From Serpula lacrymans var. lacrymans S7.9 (taxonomy: Eukaryota; Basidiomycota; Agaricomycetes; Boletales; Serpulaceae): DNA of 64,000 bases. The stretch is from NCBI RefSeq assembly GCF_000218685.1, contig NW_006763294.1, positions 372,001-436,000 on the forward strand. Direction: 5' to 3'. The first letter of the stretch is position 1. The number at the start of each line of letters is the position of its first letter. Below the pieces are notes generated by a model. That model searched no databases. It saw nothing but the letters and a program-made list of their open reading frames with translations, and was not told the DNA's origin. The translations under genes were made by a program, and so were the position numbers. Positions 59,807 through 64,000 of the stretch are shown in pieces.

Positions 59807-61402
59807 CGTAATTCATGACGATGAAGTTGGAAGGAATATGGACTATCTTATGGTGGGTGTGTAATTGTTTGGGGACAGGATGGATTTTGTGCGGAATATG
59901 TTAGATAGAGTGGTGTACGTTGGGTAGCGCTGGCGTTTTATAAGTACATACCGGGGAATAAAACAGTCGTGTAAGGTCATTGCAGTCTCGGAAAAATCGG
60001 GTTTAGCTTGGCTGTAGCAGTACTATTGCTTTTTCGATCATGTCATTTGAAGAACCGCGGTAGTCGGATAGACCGGCGGAGAGACGGAAGACTGAAAGAG
60101 GAGAGATGCAGACTGACCCTTTTAGATATATCGAATCAGACTTGTGTTTACGTGCCAATCCTTTTGGTGCAAATGTACGAATGATTGCGGCATCATGCAG
60201 AGTGTGTGCACATGTGTGAACCGAGTATGGGTGCAATGTTGTCATGTTCGCCGGTCATGTTTTCTGCGCTGCTGTGCGAGCGTGACTGACGAGAATGATT
60301 TAGATCCATTGCACGCATGATGTGTGGCGGCATTGGTGACAGCTACGGTGCGACGTGCGCGGTGCGAGGCCTGTGTGGTTGGCATATATTAATATGATGC
60401 TTTGACGTCGGTTCGAACGGCGGGTGTCAATGTGAATTGCGTGAGGAACTGAGTAAGAGAATGGCGACGACTGAGCTGGAGAGCACAAAGGCAGTATACA
60501 TACCACATATGTGGCAGGACTGAGTGAGGTGAGTACGCGAGAGAATGAATGATGCCGTTGGGGCTGTGACACAGAGAGAATCAAGCTTTAGCGTGAGCGC
60601 ACTAGCGATCCAGCGAGATTGCCGAGTTTAAATGGATTTATTTATCGCCGGGTGGGGTACTACGAGTTCTTTGTAATTTATATGGCAAACGTGTAGGCTA
60701 GCACTTAGTGACCAGGACACGAACTGCGAATACTACTAGTAGCAACTACACTGCGTACCTGTACTAGTTACTAGCTAGCTTCGCGATGGCAGAGTCGACT
60801 CGCGCAACCGGAGGCAATCTGGGATCTGGCAGAGTCTAATATAGATTGATTAACTGGGAGACGGAGTTTGAAATATATTGCTATTGCGGATGCCGACGAC
60901 AAGTGCCGTAGTGTGATGGTCGGATATGGAACAAGGTTGTGAGGTAGGAGACCACCAGCCCGACAATTATCCAAGGACAGACTCGCAGAGAGCACCACAC
61001 GACCAGGCTGCCAGTGTTATGCAGCAGCGGAGGACAGGGAATCTGAAGTGATGTCGATGATTTGAACGTGTGCTGGTAGTCGAGAGTGGCATGAGATGCA
61101 GTGGTTCCTGTGCGAGTCGGTTTTAATGGACCGGTGTATTTTGAGATCTGTGTGACTGTGTGACGGTCACGAGGATGTGTACGTACGTAAGCAAAGAACA
61201 AAGGCCCGCCGCTGACCGTGCAAGTGAGCCAACCCTCACAGCCGCTTTTCCCTACTTCCCGCCCTTGTTCTCTCCGTTCCTAACGATCCTCGCTGCGGGT
61301 CGCCACTCATAGCCGTCGTCCTATAAGCCTCCAAGGCTTTTCTCCTCTTTCCTCCTTCTTCCCCGTCTGTTATCGCTCGTCCCCGCTTTATCGTCCCACA
61401 CC
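59807..61402. other. Intergenic region upstream of the G-alpha gene
   Basis: 1.6 kb with only motif-free short frames. The last 200 bases are pyrimidine-rich, a common feature of strongly expressed fungal promoters and leaders. Confidence 0.5.
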
Positions 61403-62980
61403 ATGGGCAACTGTGTTTCCTCTCAGGATCGAGTGGAGAAAGCCCGCTCAGATGCAATAGACAAACAGATTGATGAGGATTCGAAACGGTTCAGGAAAGA
61501 GTGTAAAATATTGCTACTTGGTATGTTTGCCTTCTTTCATACTCTCCCTTTCACTATCTTTCTTTCTCTTCCCCCTTCCCATCTACCTCTTCAATCGATA
61601 CCAACAGTTGCATAGCATTGCATCCTGTTCTTCCCGCCATCTGCCTTTCTGTTGCTTCATATCTTGTCGTTCCACTGGTCTTCAGCTAACCTTGGTTTCG
61701 TTTATAGGCTCAGGCGAGTCTGGGAAATCAACCATCGTAAAGCAGATGAAGATCATCCACCAAAGTGGTTTTTCAAAAGAGGAGCTACTTACTTACAAAC
61801 CTATCATCTATCGCAATCTTCTCGACAGTGCTCAAGCAATCATCTTTGCTATGAGCAAATTCACACTCGACTGTGTCATCCCTACAAATCGAGTGAGTGC
61901 CACCTGCGCATATATGCATGTCAAATTCTCATATTGTATATCTACAGCCAAACGCTGATCGTATACTCGACTATCGGGTCGAGTCGTCGCCTTCCTTTAT
62001 ATTCTCAGAAGAAATCGCTAAAGCCATACATGAACTATGGCAGGATCCTGTTATACCGAAGGTCATGGACCGCTGTAGTGAATTCTATCTCATGGACAGT
62101 GCTAGCTAGTATGTTACATCGATCCCACCGTTTATCCACGCTAACCGTCTTTTCTCTAGCTTCTTTACGGAGGTTATACGGATAGGCTCATATGATTACA
62201 CACCTACCGAGACTGACGTTCTGCGTGCGAGAGCAAAGACAACCGGTATCACCGAAACTCGATTCAATATGGGCACGCTTTCGTAAGATGGCATCGCTTG
62301 ATTATTGTCTTTTTACTAATACTCGTCCAGAATACACATGTTTGACGTAGGTGGTCAACGTTCAGAACGGAAAAAGTGGATACATTGTTTTGAAAGTGTA
62401 ACGAGCATCATATTCTGCACTGCGTTGAGCGAGTATGACCAGGTACTTCTCGAAGAGAAAAATCAGGTGAGTATTCTTTGTTCCGACTATAAGATATTTG
62501 AGCTCACATCGTTGCCACTTAGAACCGAATGGCCGAATCGCTAGTCCTCTTCGAATCTGTAATCAACTCACGCTGGTTCCTGCGAACGTCAATAATCTTG
62601 TTTCTTAACAAGATCGATGTGTTTAAAAACAAGTTACCAAAGGTACGTTTTCATCTCATTTTATGAATCTGATCTATTAGCTTATGCAATTTATTTGCCC
62701 CGCTAGGTTCCTCTAGAGCGATATTTCCCAGAGTATACAGGAGGCTCAGACATCAATAAAGCGGCGAAATATATCCTGTGGAGATTTATGCAAGCCAACC
62801 GGGCACGACTAAGTGTATATCCTCAGTGCGTAACGACTCCTTCTGTTACCTTTTCGGTCAGCTGATGAAGTGCCGTAAAGTTTGACGCAGGCAACAGATA
62901 CGACAAATGTTCGTCTAGTATTTGCAGCAGTCAAGGAGACTATATTACAAAATGCTCTAAAGGACTCGGGCATCTTGTGA
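61403..62980 (+). CDS. Heterotrimeric G-protein alpha subunit, group III type
   Basis: GTP-binding switch that couples receptors to adenylyl cyclase/PKA in fungi (GNA-3/Gpa1 class). The N-terminus MGNCVSS has a myristoylated Gly and palmitoylated Cys signal. G1 is GSGESGKST, assembled across intron 1. The switch regions include the Arg/Thr segment [12 protein letters not shown] and G3 [13 protein letters not shown]4 is NKID, and G5 is TQATDTTN with Gln where many have Cys. The C-terminus LKDSGIL has Ser at -4, so there is no pertussis-toxin-type Cys, as in group III. Eight exons. Intron 1 is long (61521-61707, 187 nt); the others are about 50-70 nt. The last splice uses an AAAG acceptor (62880), giving [11 protein letters not shown]. 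About 355 residues, normal length, intact. Confidence 0.94.
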
Positions 62981-64000
62981 TCGTCTCCTCGTTTTTTTTC
63001 TTCATCTTTTTCATATATCTGTTGGTAGGCGTATCCTCGCAGTGTCCATCAATTACTTGGCTGATGAGAATCTTCTAGTTGCATATCTCAGGCCTCACAA
63101 GCCAATCATCATCTCACAGCATTACTTTACATACAAACTATTCCTGGTTTCAGCCCCCACAGCTCCCTCAGAAGTCACCGCGAGGGCTGTGGCCATAATC
63201 ACACTCCCTCTCGAACCCTTTCCATCCCCTCTCTACTTTATCGACTACCAGAAATCGCGATGGTACTTGGCAGCACGAACACTATGGCGACATACCCGCC
63301 GTCGCAAAGGAACCCGCAGCTTTATATCTGGTCAATATTTCGAACCAGGATTGGGAAACCTAACTTGACCCTATGGCCTTGGATCGCAGTCAGGAAATAA
63401 GACTTTTGTTGTCCAATTTCTCATTCGGCTCTGCAATCTAACCGGGACACTTTCAAAGTGTGTCAATATCGGTTTTCCAAGCTCGATTATCCTCGATCAT
63501 GTCGTCGTCTATATATGCGTATTCTTCTCGTTCGTATCTGCACATATCTGTCTATATGCATTGTTTCATCATGTACACTCCCCCATTAAGCTGCTCATCA
63601 CACACTGTTCCTCCTTGTTTTCTTTCTACTCGTTGCTTTTTCATCCCTCCCCTGGCCGCTTTCATGAGTTTATGAACATGTTGGTGTTTCTCACTCCCCT
63701 ATTTGTTGGCGTTGTTACGATACCGACTTGGCGCAGAGGGGTGATGTGTCAACTGGTTGTTGCTCTCAATCTTTCTTCTCTCCTTCTCCTTCCTTCCTTC
63801 TTTTCTTTTTTTCCGCTTTGATATCTTTGGACGTAATATAAGGAAGATGTACAGTATTTACCCGCCTGTCCTTCAGCTAGGACATGATAGACGCAAGAAG
63901 AGTGTTGTTATGGGATGTGCTTCTTTAGTGTTCTGGATGCGCAAAGTGAAAGTGTTACAGCGTTTATGGAATTAAAACCATAGAATCTATAAACAACTCG
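62981..64000. other. 3' flank of G-alpha and right-edge DNA
   Basis: Pyrimidine-rich, with no supported gene. The open frames (63042-63368, 63460-63975) are low-complexity Ser/Leu/Phe-rich readings of T/C-rich DNA. Confidence 0.5.

Noticed and set aside
62826..62890. Apparent loss of three residues (HLT) in the guanine-binding loop of the G-alpha subunit
   Set aside because: This came from using the GCAG acceptor at 62890, which in fact also breaks the frame. The AAAG acceptor at 62880 gives an intact [11 protein letters not shown], so the protein is normal here.

Overview
The window is nuclear DNA from a filamentous basidiomycete, most likely a mushroom-forming agaricomycete. Genes sit on both strands and are broken by many introns of about 50-60 bp with GT(A/G)NGT donors, CTNA(A/C)-type branch points and YAG acceptors. 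Several families typical of that group are present: a FunK1 kinase, a Mug135-like small protein, CFEM proteins and an expanded-type P450. There is no operon structure, no CRISPR array and no intact transposon. I can support 16 protein genes, one intron-containing tRNA and two decaying coding regions.

Left part (1-20 kb): a cytochrome P450 (+), a very intron-rich ABCC/MRP-type ABC transporter (+), an aldo/keto reductase (-), an M18 aspartyl aminopeptidase (-) and an NRPS-like adenylation domain (+). The adenylation ORF is closed by a stop, and a broken carrier (T) domain follows it. A P450, an exporter, a reductase and an NRPS-like enzyme side by side resemble a small secondary-metabolite locus that may be eroding, with one housekeeping peptidase inside it. 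A degenerate minus-strand coding trace lies at about 4.4-4.9 kb.

Centre (20-43 kb): mostly conserved housekeeping genes. These are a small single-pass membrane protein (-), the long HEAT-repeat translational regulator GCN1 (+), tRNA-Thr(CGT) with a 6-nt intron, a fungal rhodopsin-fold membrane protein (+), the mitochondrial import subunit TIM50 (-), inositol-3-phosphate synthase INO1 (+, strongly C-biased codons) and a FunK1 kinase (+).

Right part (43-64 kb): a Mug135-like coiled-coil protein (-), a CX5R protein phosphatase (-), a zinc-finger-like protein (-), a RhoGAP protein (-), two tandem CFEM/GPI-type surface proteins (+, +) and a group III G-protein alpha subunit (+). RhoGAP, G-alpha, FunK1 and the phosphatase are all signalling proteins, but I see no evidence that they form one system.

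The most interesting observations concern gene structure: a 15-nt exon encoding the Q-loop of the transporter, a GC-AG intron and a stop-free 51-nt intron in the two CFEM genes, the decayed carrier domain, and a 6-nt tRNA intron. I did not find a clearly new multi-gene system. Exon boundaries were worked out by eye from reading frame, splice consensus and family motifs; there are no transcript data.
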